DNA from: CAYLPU01 sp964385635 | GTDB lineage: Bacteria; Chloroflexota; Anaerolineae; B4-G1 | Length of the DNA: 33,921 nucleotides | Direction: 5' to 3' | Assembly: GCA_964385635.1 (NCBI GenBank) | Contig: CAYLPU010000052.1 | Location: forward strand, 1-33,921 | Shown: in pieces, positions 23,081-31,551 of the stretch | Position numbering within the stretch: position 1 is the stretch's first letter | Layout: the number at the start of each line of letters is the position of its first letter | The notes under the pieces: model-generated | What the model was told of the DNA's origin: nothing | Database searches by the model: none | The model's input: only the letters and a program-made list of their open reading frames with translations | Program-made: the position numbers and the translations under genes

Positions 23081-25600
23081 TTGGAGATTGGCATCATACA
23101 ACCGGTAGACATTGAGCACGAGATGCGCAGCGCTTACCTGGACTACGCGATGAGTGTCATCGTCGCGCGCGCCCTGCCGGACGCCCGCGATGGCCTCAAG
23201 CCGGTCCAGCGCCGTATTCTCTACGCCATGCACGACATGGGCATGCGGCCCGACACTCCCTACAAAAAATCGGCCCGCATCGTCGGCGAGGTGCTGGGCA
23301 AGTACCACCCCCACGGCGACTCGGCGGTCTACGACGCGATGGCCCGTATGGCCCAGGATTTTTCCCTGCGCTACCCATTGGTGGACGGGCAGGGGAACTT
23401 CGGTTCGGTGGACGGCGATAGCCCCGCCGCGATGCGCTATACCGAGGCCCGCCTGAATCGCATCGCCACCGAACTTCTGCTCGACATCGAGAAAGACACT
23501 GTAGACTGGACCGACAACTTCGACGGCACGTTGCAGGAGCCATCTGCGCTCCCGGCCCGCTCGCCGAACCTGCTGGTCAACGGCTCCTCTGGCATCGCCG
23601 TCGGCATGGCGACCAATGTTCCCCCCCACAATCTGGGGGAAGTGTGCGATGCACTGGGCTACCTGATCGACCGCTGGGACGAGACGGACGAGGTGACGGT
23701 CGAGGACCTGATGCAGTACGTCGAGGGGCCCGATTTCCCCACTGGTGGCATCATCGTCGGGCGGGAGGAGATTGTGCAGGCCTACGCCACTGGCCGCGGG
23801 CGGCTCATCGTGCGGGCGATGACCCACATTGAGGAGATGGCCGGAGGCCGTCACCGCATCGTCATCACCGAACTGCCCTACCAGACCAACAAGTCGTCCC
23901 TGCTGGAGCGTATCGCCAGCCTCGTCCGCTCCGGCCGGCTCGACACCATCTCCGATCTGCGGGATGAGTCGGACCGGCGTGGGATGAGTATCATCGTCGA
24001 ACTCAAGAAAGGCGCACAACCGCGCAAGACACTCAACCAACTCCTCAAATACACCCCCCTTCAGTCCACCTTCGGCGTGCAGATGTTGGCACTGGTGAAC
24101 GGAGAGCCGCGCCTGTTGAGCCTCAAACGGGCGCTACAGATCTACGTTGAGCATCGTTGTGCCGTGCTGACCCGCCGCACGCGCTACGAACTGGAGAAGG
24201 CCCGCAATCGCGCTCACATCCTCGAAGGCCTGAAGATCGCCCTCGACCGCCTGGATGCCGTCATCCAGACCATCCGCCAGTCGCCCGACGCCGCTACCGC
24301 CCGCACACGGTTGATGGATCGCTTCGAACTGACGGAGATCCAGGCGCAGGCGATTCTGGACATGCAACTGCGACGGTTGGCGGCTCTGGAGCGCCAGAAG
24401 ATCGAAGATGAGTACCTGGAGTTGATCCAGCGCATTGCCTACCTGGAGGACCTGCTGGCCTCGCCGCGCAAGGTCCTGTACCTCATCAAGGAGGAGTTGG
24501 CCGATCTCAAGCACACCTACGGTGATGGTCGTCGTACTCGTATTGCTAAGAGGGAAGTGGATTTCGAGGAGGAGGATCTGATCGTCGAGGAGGACGTGCT
24601 GATCACGATCACGCAGCGCGGCTACATCAAGCGCGTACCGCTGGACACTTACCGTGCCCAGGGACGTGGCGGGCGAGGGGTGATCGGAATGACCACCCGT
24701 GACGAGGATGTCATCCTTTACCTTTTCTCCGCCCGCACCATCGACACTATCCTCTTCTTCAGCAACCGTGGCAAGGTCTACCAGGAGCACGTCTACCAGA
24801 TCCCCAGCACCGACCGCACCGCCAAAGGCGTGCTGCTGGCTGGCATCCTCGCCCTCGACGCCGACGAACGGATCACGGCAGCGGTGGCCGTATCGGATTT
24901 TGAACAGGCTGGCTACCTGGCGATGTTCACGCAGCAGGGCCGGGTCAAGCGCACCATGCTGAGTGAATTCAACGACGTGCGCCCCAGCGGGCTGATTGCG
25001 ATCAACCTGGAAAAAGAGGACGAACTGGGCTGGGTCAGACTGACGCAGGGTGACCAGGACCTGATCGTTGTCACCGAGCAAGGGCAGGCGTTGCGCTTCC
25101 GCGAGGACACCGTGCGTCCGATGGGACGCGCTGCCGCTGGCGTCAACGCCATCAAACTGGCCCCGGGCGACTACGTCGCCAGCGCGTGCGTTGTCGAGCG
25201 GTGCCCTGAGCATTCGGCTGAGCGCTCACGCCGAAGCCCTGTCGAAGTGCCAGAGGCCGAACTGCTGACGATCACGACCAAAGGGTACGGCAAGCGCACA
25301 CCTTTGAGCGAGTTTCCACTCAAGGGACGCTACGGGAGGGGAGTGCGCTGCCTGAGTGGCAAGAGGGAACATACCGGCGTCATCGCCGCCGCCCACGTGG
25401 TGCGCTCCGGCGACGAAGTCACGCTCATCTCGTCGCGGGGCATAGTGTTGCGCACCCCTGTGGCCAACATTCCCCAGATAGGGCGGGCGACCCGAGGGGC
25501 AAAAGTGATGAAACTGAGAAAGGGCGACAAGGCAACGTCGGTCGCTGTAGTGGAGGGGGACAACTACTCCGAGTCAAGAGAGATAAAACAGGAGAATTGA
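23081..25600 (+). CDS. gyrA: DNA gyrase subunit A, with an in-frame repeat insertion
   Basis: 839 residues from TTG 23081 (GGAGG at 23070-23074). The breakage-reunion domain has the active-site Tyr120 in AAMRYTEARL; the quinolone region reads HPHGDSAVYDAM with Ser81 and Asp85, the susceptible type. The GyrA box is QGRGGRG near residue 527, which separates gyrase from topoisomerase IV, followed by the six-bladed pinwheel. In the last third, residues ~707-725 (RCPEHSAERSRRSPVEVP) are not family sequence: they translate an interspersed repeat (25199-25253) that keeps the frame between VVE and EAELLTITTKGYGKRTPL. GyrA introduces negative supercoils with GyrB, which is not in the window. Confidence 0.95.
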   Translation: MEIGIIQPVDIEHEMRSAYLDYAMSVIVARALPDARDGLKPVQRRILYAMHDMGMRPDTPYKKSARIVGEVLGKYHPHGDSAVYDAMARMAQDFSLRYPLVDGQGNFGSVDGDSPAAMRYTEARLNRIATELLLDIEKDTVDWTDNFDGTLQEPSALPARSPNLLVNGSSGIAVGMATNVPPHNLGEVCDALGYLIDRWDETDEVTVEDLMQYVEGPDFPTGGIIVGREEIVQAYATGRGRLIVRAMTHIEEMAGGRHRIVITELPYQTNKSSLLERIASLVRSGRLDTISDLRDESDRRGMSIIVELKKGAQPRKTLNQLLKYTPLQSTFGVQMLALVNGEPRLLSLKRALQIYVEHRCAVLTRRTRYELEKARNRAHILEGLKIALDRLDAVIQTIRQSPDAATARTRLMDRFELTEIQAQAILDMQLRRLAALERQKIEDEYLELIQRIAYLEDLLASPRKVLYLIKEELADLKHTYGDGRRTRIAKREVDFEEEDLIVEEDVLITITQRGYIKRVPLDTYRAQGRGGRGVIGMTTRDEDVILYLFSARTIDTILFFSNRGKVYQEHVYQIPSTDRTAKGVLLAGILALDADERITAAVAVSDFEQAGYLAMFTQQGRVKRTMLSEFNDVRPSGLIAINLEKEDELGWVRLTQGDQDLIVVTEQGQALRFREDTVRPMGRAAAGVNAIKLAPGDYVASACVVERCPEHSAERSRRSPVEVPEAELLTITTKGYGKRTPLSEFPLKGRYGRGVRCLSGKREHTGVIAAAHVVRSGDEVTLISSRGIVLRTPVANIPQIGRATRGAKVMKLRKGDKATSVAVVEGDNYSESREIKQEN
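25199..25253. repeat. Interspersed palindromic repeat inside gyrA
   Basis: CGGTGCCCTGAGC and GTCGAAGTGCC flank a near-perfect central palindrome, TTCGGCTGAGCGCTCACGCCGAA-like (TTCGGC...AGCGCT...GCCGAA). Read on the other strand it is CACTTCGACAGGGCTTCGG, the same CTTCGACxxx..CTCAGG family as at 14799-14845. About 54 bp (18 codons), no stop in the used frame. Confidence 0.85.
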
Positions 25601-25603
25601 TAC

Positions 25604-26263
25604 TTGTTTCCCTTAGTCCCATTTAGCGCTCCCTGGCTCTGGCCTTGTCACGACTACGCGCCGCTCATCTGGCTGAGTGGTCTCGTCTGCCTCTGGCTGA
25701 CGCGCTACACGCATCAACTGGCACAACGCTGGGGCGGACGCTACTACCTGGCTTCTGCCTTCGTGCGTCCACTAGGCGTGTTATTGATCATCGTCGGATG
25801 GCTGGCTGTATCCGCAGAACCGTTTGGAATGGCACCCCGCACACTGGAAGAATGGTTGAACTTCCTGGGCTGGCAGGGTAGGCCCAGCATGCTGTTCTGG
25901 ATAAACGTGCTGCGTTGCCTGGGAATTGCGCTCTCGCTGGGGTTTGGACTGTGGGCCATCGCTGTGTTGGGACTGCGACACTCATTCCTCTACCGGCGGT
26001 TGGATGACTCCTTGGTCACACGTGGCCCGTACGGCATCGTGCGCCATCCGCAGTTTCTTTCGGCTATCGGCGTCACCTTCTTCACAGCACAGATCTTTCC
26101 CGGCGAGTACTATTTCGGGCCGAACACAGTAATGGCGAACTGGGTGCCGTTCACAGCCGCCCTGTGGCTGCTGGCTGTGCTGGAAGATCGCGAACTGGCG
26201 GCCCACTTCGGTACGGAGTACGAGGAGTACACCCGTCGCGTTCCGCGCCTGTTCCCAAATTGA
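25604..26263 (+). CDS. Isoprenylcysteine/phospholipid methyltransferase (ICMT/PEMT-like)
   Basis: 219 residues with five membrane helices. The C-terminal family signature is present: LVTRGPYGIVRHPQFLS, and EDRELAAHFGTEYEEYTRRVPRLFP at the end, where RHPxY/F and the E-E-Y region bind S-adenosylmethionine. Such proteins methylate lipids or prenylcysteine-like substrates; which one is not clear. The start is TTG 25604 after AGGAG at 25590-25594, 3 bases after gyrA, so the gene is probably translated from the gyrA transcript. Confidence 0.85.
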   Translation: MFPLVPFSAPWLWPCHDYAPLIWLSGLVCLWLTRYTHQLAQRWGGRYYLASAFVRPLGVLLIIVGWLAVSAEPFGMAPRTLEEWLNFLGWQGRPSMLFWINVLRCLGIALSLGFGLWAIAVLGLRHSFLYRRLDDSLVTRGPYGIVRHPQFLSAIGVTFFTAQIFPGEYYFGPNTVMANWVPFTAALWLLAVLEDRELAAHFGTEYEEYTRRVPRLFPN

Positions 26264-26279
26264 GCAGAGGCAAGGGTAA

Positions 26280-26417
26280 GGTCGTGAGCGAGGCGATCAC
26301 CACTTTTGCCGGAGTACCGGTGCTGGAAGGGCTGCCGACGCCGAGGCATTTCTCGCCAAAGCACAGGAAATCGTGGCCGAAGCCGTGAGGCCGGAGAGGG
26401 AAAAAGATGTGGGTTAA
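26280..26417 (+). pseudogene. Possible C-terminal relic in the gap
   Basis: One frame without a start codon reads GAGRAADAEAFLAKAQEIVAEAV and PEREKDVG before a TAA overlapping the next gene's start. The helical, Ala/Glu-rich character looks like a genuine protein C-terminus, but I do not recognise it. It could be chance in GC-rich DNA. Confidence 0.2.
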
Positions 26418-27771
26418 TCTGCATGATCGTCGCCCTGGCCAAATGCTGGCCTTTATACCAGAGCCGGAGGTTCAATTGCTGGCGGAGACACTGGTGGCTC
26501 TCGCCAACTCCGACGGCGGCACCATTCTCATCGGCGTGGACGAGACAGGGCAAGCCACCGGACAAGTCTACGAGGACGAGGTCGAAGTAGCATTACGGGC
26601 CGCGGTACAGGAATGTCGCCCGCTGGTAGAGGCCCGCTGGCACCAGGCTGCAGCCGAGGAGGGGCTGGCCTTCGCCATCGTCGTCGCCCGCAGCCCCGAA
26701 CTCCACAGCCTGGCCGATGGGCGCGTACTGGTCCGCACCGGCACAGAGAATCACCCCCTCAGTGGCGACCAGATTCGCCAACTGGCCGCCACCAAGTCCA
26801 CCGGCGATTTCGAGGCGGAACCAGCGCCCGGGGCACGGCGGGAGGACCTCGACGACGAGGTGATCGCCGAATTCGTGGCCAAATGGGAGGAGCGCCAGCA
26901 TCGGGAGTGGACACGTCCTGTGGACGATCTGCTGCTTGAAATGGGGGGAGTCGATAAGAACGGTCATCCCACCGTCGCGGGCGTGTTGCTGTTCGCACGC
27001 AATCCCCAGGCGTTCTTACCCCAGAGCAGGCTGACTTTCGTCAAGTTCGTCGGCACGCTGCCTCGGAGCGAGACCGGCCAGCCGGGCTATGGCCGCCGAG
27101 AGGAGATTGGCGGGCCACTGGCGCGCATCATCCAGCGCACCTGGGAGGTCGTGGGCGAGGAAATGCGTATTGGCGCGGTCGTCACCGGGCTTGAGCGGGA
27201 GGAACGCACCGAGTACCCAGTCGCGGCCGTGCGCGAGGTGTTGGTCAACGCCGTCGCGCACCGGGACTACCGGCTGGGCGGGCGGCGTATTGAGGTGCGT
27301 ATGTTCACCGACCGCATGGAGGTCAGCAGTCCGGGCGGACTGCCTGGCTTTATCACCGTGGACAACATCGTCGAGGAGCATTTTTCGCGCAACCCACGCG
27401 TCGTCTCTGGCCTGTACCAGTGGGGCTACATTGAGGAATTGGGGCTGGGAGTGGACCTGATGATTGAGGAGATGGTGCGGGCCGGTCATCCCCCGCCCAA
27501 ATTCAAGGACACTCCCTACTCTTTCACCGTCACACTCCACAACATCCGTGAGCGTGCTCCCCTGCCCACCTGGACGCGCACGATGAACGAGCGGCAGGCC
27601 AGGGCACTGACCTACATACAGGAGCACGACCGTATCACCAACCGCGAATATCGCACCCTCTGTCCCGACGTCAGCGCCGAGACTCTGCGGCTCGACCTGG
27701 TTGACCTGGTGGAGCAAGGAATTCTGCTCAAGATCGGGGCCAAGAAGGGGACGTATTACATACTGAAATGA
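26407..27771 (+). CDS. AlbA_2/Schlafen-type ATP-binding putative transcriptional regulator
   Basis: 454 residues. An AlbA_2 (Schlafen-like) domain comes first, with LLAETLVALANSDGGTILIGVDETG and the LADGRVLVRTGTENHPLS turn. A C-terminal ATP-binding RecG-like/HATPase_c_4 domain follows: YPVAAVREVLVNAVAHRDY (the N-box Asn and the HRDY), FTDRMEVSSPGGLPGFI and RNPRVVSGLYQWGYIEELGLGVD. The last ~65 residues (MNERQARALTYIQEHDRITN, DVSAETLRLDLVDLVEQGIL) form a winged helix. Such proteins are thought to be transcription regulators. There is no ribosome-binding site close to ATG 26407. A palindromic operator candidate lies just downstream, ahead of the acyl-CoA dehydrogenase operon. Confidence 0.85.
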   Translation: MWVNLHDRRPGQMLAFIPEPEVQLLAETLVALANSDGGTILIGVDETGQATGQVYEDEVEVALRAAVQECRPLVEARWHQAAAEEGLAFAIVVARSPELHSLADGRVLVRTGTENHPLSGDQIRQLAATKSTGDFEAEPAPGARREDLDDEVIAEFVAKWEERQHREWTRPVDDLLLEMGGVDKNGHPTVAGVLLFARNPQAFLPQSRLTFVKFVGTLPRSETGQPGYGRREEIGGPLARIIQRTWEVVGEEMRIGAVVTGLEREERTEYPVAAVREVLVNAVAHRDYRLGGRRIEVRMFTDRMEVSSPGGLPGFITVDNIVEEHFSRNPRVVSGLYQWGYIEELGLGVDLMIEEMVRAGHPPPKFKDTPYSFTVTLHNIRERAPLPTWTRTMNERQARALTYIQEHDRITNREYRTLCPDVSAETLRLDLVDLVEQGILLKIGAKKGTYYILK

Positions 27772-27794
27772 CAAATGCCCAAATTGGTGTTTTT

Positions 27795-27828
27795 TATCCC
27801 AAATTTATCCCAAATTTGATTTGGGATA
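27795..27828. promoter_or_regulatory. Operator-like palindrome with phased half-site
   Basis: TATCCCAAAT-TTG-ATTTGGGATA (27806-27828) is a perfect 10-bp inverted repeat, and a further TATCCCAAATT lies 11 bp upstream at 27795, one helical turn away. GCCCAA partial sites flank both sides (27778 and 27832). It lies 40 bases before the acyl-CoA dehydrogenase gene. A terminator for the regulator gene is the alternative. Confidence 0.6.
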
Positions 27829-27867
27829 TTTTGCCCAAGACCATCATTATGTCAAGGAGAAATCCCA

Positions 27868-29037
27868 ATGGATCTGCAACTTAGTGACGAACATCGTATG
27901 ATCCGTGACATGGCGCGTGACTTCGCCCAGAAGGAGATCGCGCCCATCGCGGCCGAACACGACGAGACGGGCGAGTTCCCCCGCGAGACGATTAAAAAAA
28001 TGGGCGCTCAGGGCTTCATGGGCATCGAGGTACCGGAGGAGTACGGCGGCGTGGGAATGGACACGCTGGCCTACGTGCTCGCGTTAGAGGAGATCTCCAA
28101 GGTAGACGGGTCCCATGGCGTCATCATGTCTGTCTGCAACTCCCTCTTCTGCTACGGTTTCCTCCGCTACGGCACCGAGGAGCAGAAGCAGAAGTACCTG
28201 CGGACGGTCGCCAGCGGCGAAGGTGTCGGGGCCTATGCCCTGACCGAGCCCCAGTCCGGCTCCGACGCTGCCAACATCCGGTTGACGGCTGTCCTCTCCC
28301 CCGACGGCACCCACTATGTCGTCAACGGCACTAAATCGTGGATCACCAGTGGACCGGTGGCGAAGTACATCTTGCTCTTCGCCCAGACTGACCCCGACGC
28401 CAAGCCCCGTCATCGGGGCGTCAGTACCCTCATTATTGATACCGACGAGCCGGGCTTCTCTCGGGGCAAGACCGAGCCCAAGTTGGGCATCCGCGCCTCC
28501 GCCACCTGCGAGATTCACTTCGAGGACTACAAGTGCCCGGTGGAAGCCCGGCTGGGCAAAGAAGGCGAGGGCTTCAAGATTTCGCTGGCGGTGCTGGACG
28601 CGGGCCGCATCGGCATCGCCGCCCAGGCGCTGGGGATAGCCGAGGCTGCCTACGAGGCCTCCGTGGAATACGCCCGCGAGCGGGAGGCCTTCGGTCGCAA
28701 GATCGGCCAGTTCCAGATGATCCAGCAGAAACTGGCCGACATGAAGATACGCATCGAGGCAAGTAGGCTGCTCATCTACCAGGCGGCGCTGGCCAAGCAG
28801 GCGGCCAAGGAGACGGGCAAAAGATACACGTTGGAATCCTGCATGGCCAAAACGTTCGCCTCGGAGACGGCGATGTGGGTGACAACCCAGGCGATCCAGA
28901 TCCACGCTGGGATGGGCTACAGCAAGGAACTGCCTGTCGAGCGCTACTTCCGCGACGCCAAGGTCACCGAGATCTATGAGGGCACCAGCGAGATCCAGCG
29001 CATGGTGATCGCGCGGCTGGAGACGGGACTGAGGTGA
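27868..29037 (+). CDS. Acyl-CoA dehydrogenase (short-chain/butyryl type)
   Basis: 389 residues, the standard length. Signature 1, YALTEPQSGSDAA, is near residue 127; the FAD/substrate region AREREAFGRKIGQFQMIQQKLADM and the catalytic Glu371 in EIYEGTSEIQRMVIAR are present. The position of this Glu is that of short-chain and butyryl-CoA dehydrogenases. The enzyme oxidises an acyl-CoA to the 2-enoyl-CoA, passing electrons to an electron-transfer flavoprotein. AAGGAG lies 10 nt before the ATG. It heads a tight operon with the MDR oxidoreductase (gap 4 bases). Confidence 0.92.
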   Translation: MDLQLSDEHRMIRDMARDFAQKEIAPIAAEHDETGEFPRETIKKMGAQGFMGIEVPEEYGGVGMDTLAYVLALEEISKVDGSHGVIMSVCNSLFCYGFLRYGTEEQKQKYLRTVASGEGVGAYALTEPQSGSDAANIRLTAVLSPDGTHYVVNGTKSWITSGPVAKYILLFAQTDPDAKPRHRGVSTLIIDTDEPGFSRGKTEPKLGIRASATCEIHFEDYKCPVEARLGKEGEGFKISLAVLDAGRIGIAAQALGIAEAAYEASVEYAREREAFGRKIGQFQMIQQKLADMKIRIEASRLLIYQAALAKQAAKETGKRYTLESCMAKTFASETAMWVTTQAIQIHAGMGYSKELPVERYFRDAKVTEIYEGTSEIQRMVIARLETGLR

Positions 29038-29041
29038 ACCG

Positions 29042-30079
29042 ATGAAAGCCCTTTGTTTCTACGAACACGGCGAGTTGGATGTTCTACGTTACGATGACGT
29101 ACCCGACCCCGAGCCCGGCCCAGGGCAGGTACTGGTGCAGGTGCGCGCCTGTGCCCTCAACCACCTGGACGTCTTTGTGCGGCGGGGCTGGCCCGGCCTG
29201 AAACTGGAGATGCCCCACTGGACCGGGGCGGACGTGGCCGGGGAGATTGCCGGACTGGGCGAGGGGGTCACCGGCTGGGAGGTGGGCCAGCGGGTGGTAG
29301 TGGACCCCGGCATCAGCACACCTGGGAAGGAGGACGAGTTCACCCGTCAGGGAGAGCACTCCCTCAGCCCCGGTTACGTCATTCTGGGGGAGCAGATTCG
29401 CGGTGGGCAGGCGGAGTACGCTGTCGTGCCAACGACCAACCTGATGGCTATGCCCGAGGGCTGGGACTTCCCCCAGGCGGTCGCGCCGCTCCTGGTCTCC
29501 CTCACCGCCTGGCGCATGCTCATCCAGCGGGCCAAACTGCGGGCCGGCGAATCGGTCCTCATCGTCGGCGCCGGCGGCGGGGTCAACTCGATGGCCATCC
29601 AGATCGCCAAACTGGCCGGTGCCACCGTCTACGCCCTCACCAGCACGGAGGAGAAGATGGAGAGGGCCCGCGAACTGGGGGCCGATGTGGTGCTCAACTA
29701 CCGGGAGGACCCCAGATGGAGCAAGACTCTCTACAAAATGACTGACCGGCGGGGAGTGGACGTGGTGGTGGACAACGTCGGACAGGCGACTCTGGCCCAC
29801 AGTTTGCGGGCCGTGGCCCGGGGCGGGCGCATCGTCATCGTCGGCAACACCTCCGGCCCCCAGGCTGAGATCGATATCCGCTTCATCTTCGGCAAACAGA
29901 TCAGCGTCATCGGCTCGACGATGGGTACCCACCAGGACTTCCGGGACGTGATGGGCCTGGTATGGGCGGGGAAACTGAAGCCGGTGGTGGACCGGGTGAT
30001 GCCTCTTTCGGAGGGGAAAGCGGCCTTCGAAATCCTGGAACGGGGGGAGCAGTTCGGGAAGATCGTGCTTGCGCCGTGA
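29042..30079 (+). CDS. Zinc-type alcohol dehydrogenase-like MDR oxidoreductase
   Basis: 345 residues of the medium-chain dehydrogenase/reductase superfamily. The N-terminal GroES-like fold (PGPGQVLVQVRACALNHLDVFVRRG, HWTGADVAGEIAGLGEGV) is followed by a Rossmann domain with GAGGGVNSMAIQIAK and a C-terminal GGRIVIVGNTSG. The structural-zinc Cys cluster is not visible, and the catalytic Cys/GHE pattern is altered, so it may be a zinc-free reductase acting on quinones or enoyl thioesters. Position beside an acyl-CoA dehydrogenase makes an acyl/enoyl substrate plausible, not proven. The next gene follows after 14 bases. Confidence 0.87.
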   Translation: MKALCFYEHGELDVLRYDDVPDPEPGPGQVLVQVRACALNHLDVFVRRGWPGLKLEMPHWTGADVAGEIAGLGEGVTGWEVGQRVVVDPGISTPGKEDEFTRQGEHSLSPGYVILGEQIRGGQAEYAVVPTTNLMAMPEGWDFPQAVAPLLVSLTAWRMLIQRAKLRAGESVLIVGAGGGVNSMAIQIAKLAGATVYALTSTEEKMERARELGADVVLNYREDPRWSKTLYKMTDRRGVDVVVDNVGQATLAHSLRAVARGGRIVIVGNTSGPQAEIDIRFIFGKQISVIGSTMGTHQDFRDVMGLVWAGKLKPVVDRVMPLSEGKAAFEILERGEQFGKIVLAP

Positions 30080-30093
30080 AGATAGCAGGCTAG

Positions 30094-30543
30094 ATGAACT
30101 GGCTGACGCTCTCTGACCGGGCATCAAAGCGCCCCAAACTCACCCACTCCCAGCAATTGGTAGTCGCCCTGAGCCTCTTGATGCTGGTCCTGGGGCTGGG
30201 CAACCTGGTCCGGGCGGGCGTAGCCCTGCGCTACAATACCCTACTGCCCAACCTCCCACTGACAGTGCCGTTGACCTACCTGGCGGCGATGGGTAGCTTC
30301 TGGGGCGTGGCGCTGACCGCCTGCGCGGTGGGACTGGCCCGCTTCCGTCCCTGGGGCCGGTGGTCCACCCTGGCGGCGGTGACTCTCTACGAGGCCCACG
30401 TCTGGGTCAACCACTTACTCTTCGATGCCTCCGACTACGCCCACCAGACCCGGCCCCGGGACCTGGTGCTCACCTTGCTTCTGCTGGCCCTCGTCTGGGG
30501 GTCGCTGAATTGGCCGGGCATACGAAAGGTGTTCAAACGATGA
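30094..30543 (+). CDS. Small four-helix membrane protein, unknown function
   Basis: 149 residues with four membrane helices (LVVALSLLMLVLGLGNLVRAG, LTYLAAMGSFWGVALTACAVG, WSTLAAVTLYEAHVWVNHLLF, DLVLTLLLLALVWGSLNW), the third of which holds several His/Trp residues, and a basic C-terminus. I recognise no named family. Its stop overlaps the start of the metallophosphoesterase (ATGA), so they are translationally coupled. Confidence 0.7.
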   Translation: MNWLTLSDRASKRPKLTHSQQLVVALSLLMLVLGLGNLVRAGVALRYNTLLPNLPLTVPLTYLAAMGSFWGVALTACAVGLARFRPWGRWSTLAAVTLYEAHVWVNHLLFDASDYAHQTRPRDLVLTLLLLALVWGSLNWPGIRKVFKR

Positions 30544-31310
30544 CCAGACTTGCTGTTCTCTCTGACGTTCACGGCAACCTGTTGGCCCTGGAGGCCGTTC
30601 TGGCCGACATCAAAGCTCAGGGCGCACCTGATGCCTATTGGGTGCTGGGCGACCTGGTCGCCTTCTGTCCCTGGCCGGCCGAGACGCTGGCCCGGCTGCG
30701 GGCGCTGCCCAACGTCGCCTTCCTGCAGGGCAACACCGACCGCTACCTCGTCACTGGCCGTCGCCCTGTTTTCCCGGTCCGCTCGCCGGAGGACTGGGCG
30801 CACATGCCGATCCGGCTCGCGGAGCGCGACGCCAACTTCCGTTGGACCGTGGAGCGGCTCTCCTATGCCGATTACGAGTTCCTGCGCGACTTGCCGCCGC
30901 GGCTGGAGATGGAGGTAGAGGCGGGGTCACCCCACCCCTACGGGCGTGTCGTCGCCGTTCACGCTACTCCCACCGACGATGAGACCGTTCTCATCCCTGA
31001 GACGCCTGACGCTCAGATACGTCCTTACCTATCCGACCTGGGGGCTCGCTTGCTCCTCTGCGGTCACACTCACCGTCCTATGGATCGCACCGTGGACTCC
31101 ATCCGGCTGGTCAATGATGGCAGCGTGGGTCTGTCGCTAGATAGCGACCCGCGCCCTGCTTACGCCTTGCTCGACTTCGCGGGTGATCAATGCAACATCA
31201 CCGTCCGCCGTGTCGAGTACGACCTGGAGGCGGTGGTCGCCGAACTGGAGCGGGTGGAGCATCCGGGGCAGAAGTGGGTGGGCCGGATACTGCGGGAGGC
31301 GAGGGCGTAG
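30540..31310 (+). CDS. Calcineurin-like metallophosphoesterase
   Basis: 256 residues. All metal-binding blocks are present in order: SDVHGN (8-13), GDLVAFCPWP (near 39-48), GNTDRY (near 64) and CGHTHRPMDR (near 179), followed by NDGSVG. This matches the YfcE/DUF-type phosphodiesterase family that binds two metals; the natural substrate is unknown. ATG 30540 overlaps the previous gene. A longer in-frame start inside the membrane-protein gene is rejected because the protein family begins at TRLAVLSDVHG. Confidence 0.9.
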   Translation: MTRLAVLSDVHGNLLALEAVLADIKAQGAPDAYWVLGDLVAFCPWPAETLARLRALPNVAFLQGNTDRYLVTGRRPVFPVRSPEDWAHMPIRLAERDANFRWTVERLSYADYEFLRDLPPRLEMEVEAGSPHPYGRVVAVHATPTDDETVLIPETPDAQIRPYLSDLGARLLLCGHTHRPMDRTVDSIRLVNDGSVGLSLDSDPRPAYALLDFAGDQCNITVRRVEYDLEAVVAELERVEHPGQKWVGRILREARA

Positions 31311-31384
31311 TGACGCACTGGAAGCACGAATTCGTTCGCGTCTACCTGCAACAAGTTGCGGCGTACGATACTACGGGTCGAGGA

Positions 31385-31536
31385 TTTGCTACCTGACACT
31401 TTTTGTCAAGCAACCAAACCTTTATCACGAATTGCACGAATATACGAATGTCACGAATGGTTTTCCATAATTTTGACAAAATTCGCGTCATTCGTCCATT
31501 TGTGACATTCGTGATGAAAAGGTGTCCGGTAGTGAA
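31385..31536. mobile_element. MITE-like element with terminal inverted repeats and 8-bp target duplication
   Basis: The ends read TTTGCTACCTGACACTTTTT on the left and, in reverse complement, TTCACTACCGGACACCTTTT on the right (16/20 identical). GTCGAGGA occurs directly at both borders (31377-31384 and 31537-31544). Inside are repeated CACGAAT/ATTCGTG units arranged as an inverted array (31421-31519), so the whole element can fold. It has no coding capacity, as expected of a non-autonomous element moved by a transposase elsewhere. It sits between the metallophosphoesterase and mutase genes. Confidence 0.75.
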
Positions 31537-31551
31537 GTCGAGGAGGAAAAT

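Noticed and set aside
23075..24040. Long minus-strand frames opposite gyrA, the acyl-CoA dehydrogenase and the mutase
   Set aside because: They mirror strong coding genes in GC-rich DNA, show no family motifs and have biased His/Arg/Gly composition.
31310..31396. 28-codon GTG frame after the metallophosphoesterase
   Set aside because: It ends inside the mobile element and crosses its left border; with the element removed it does not form a recognisable protein.
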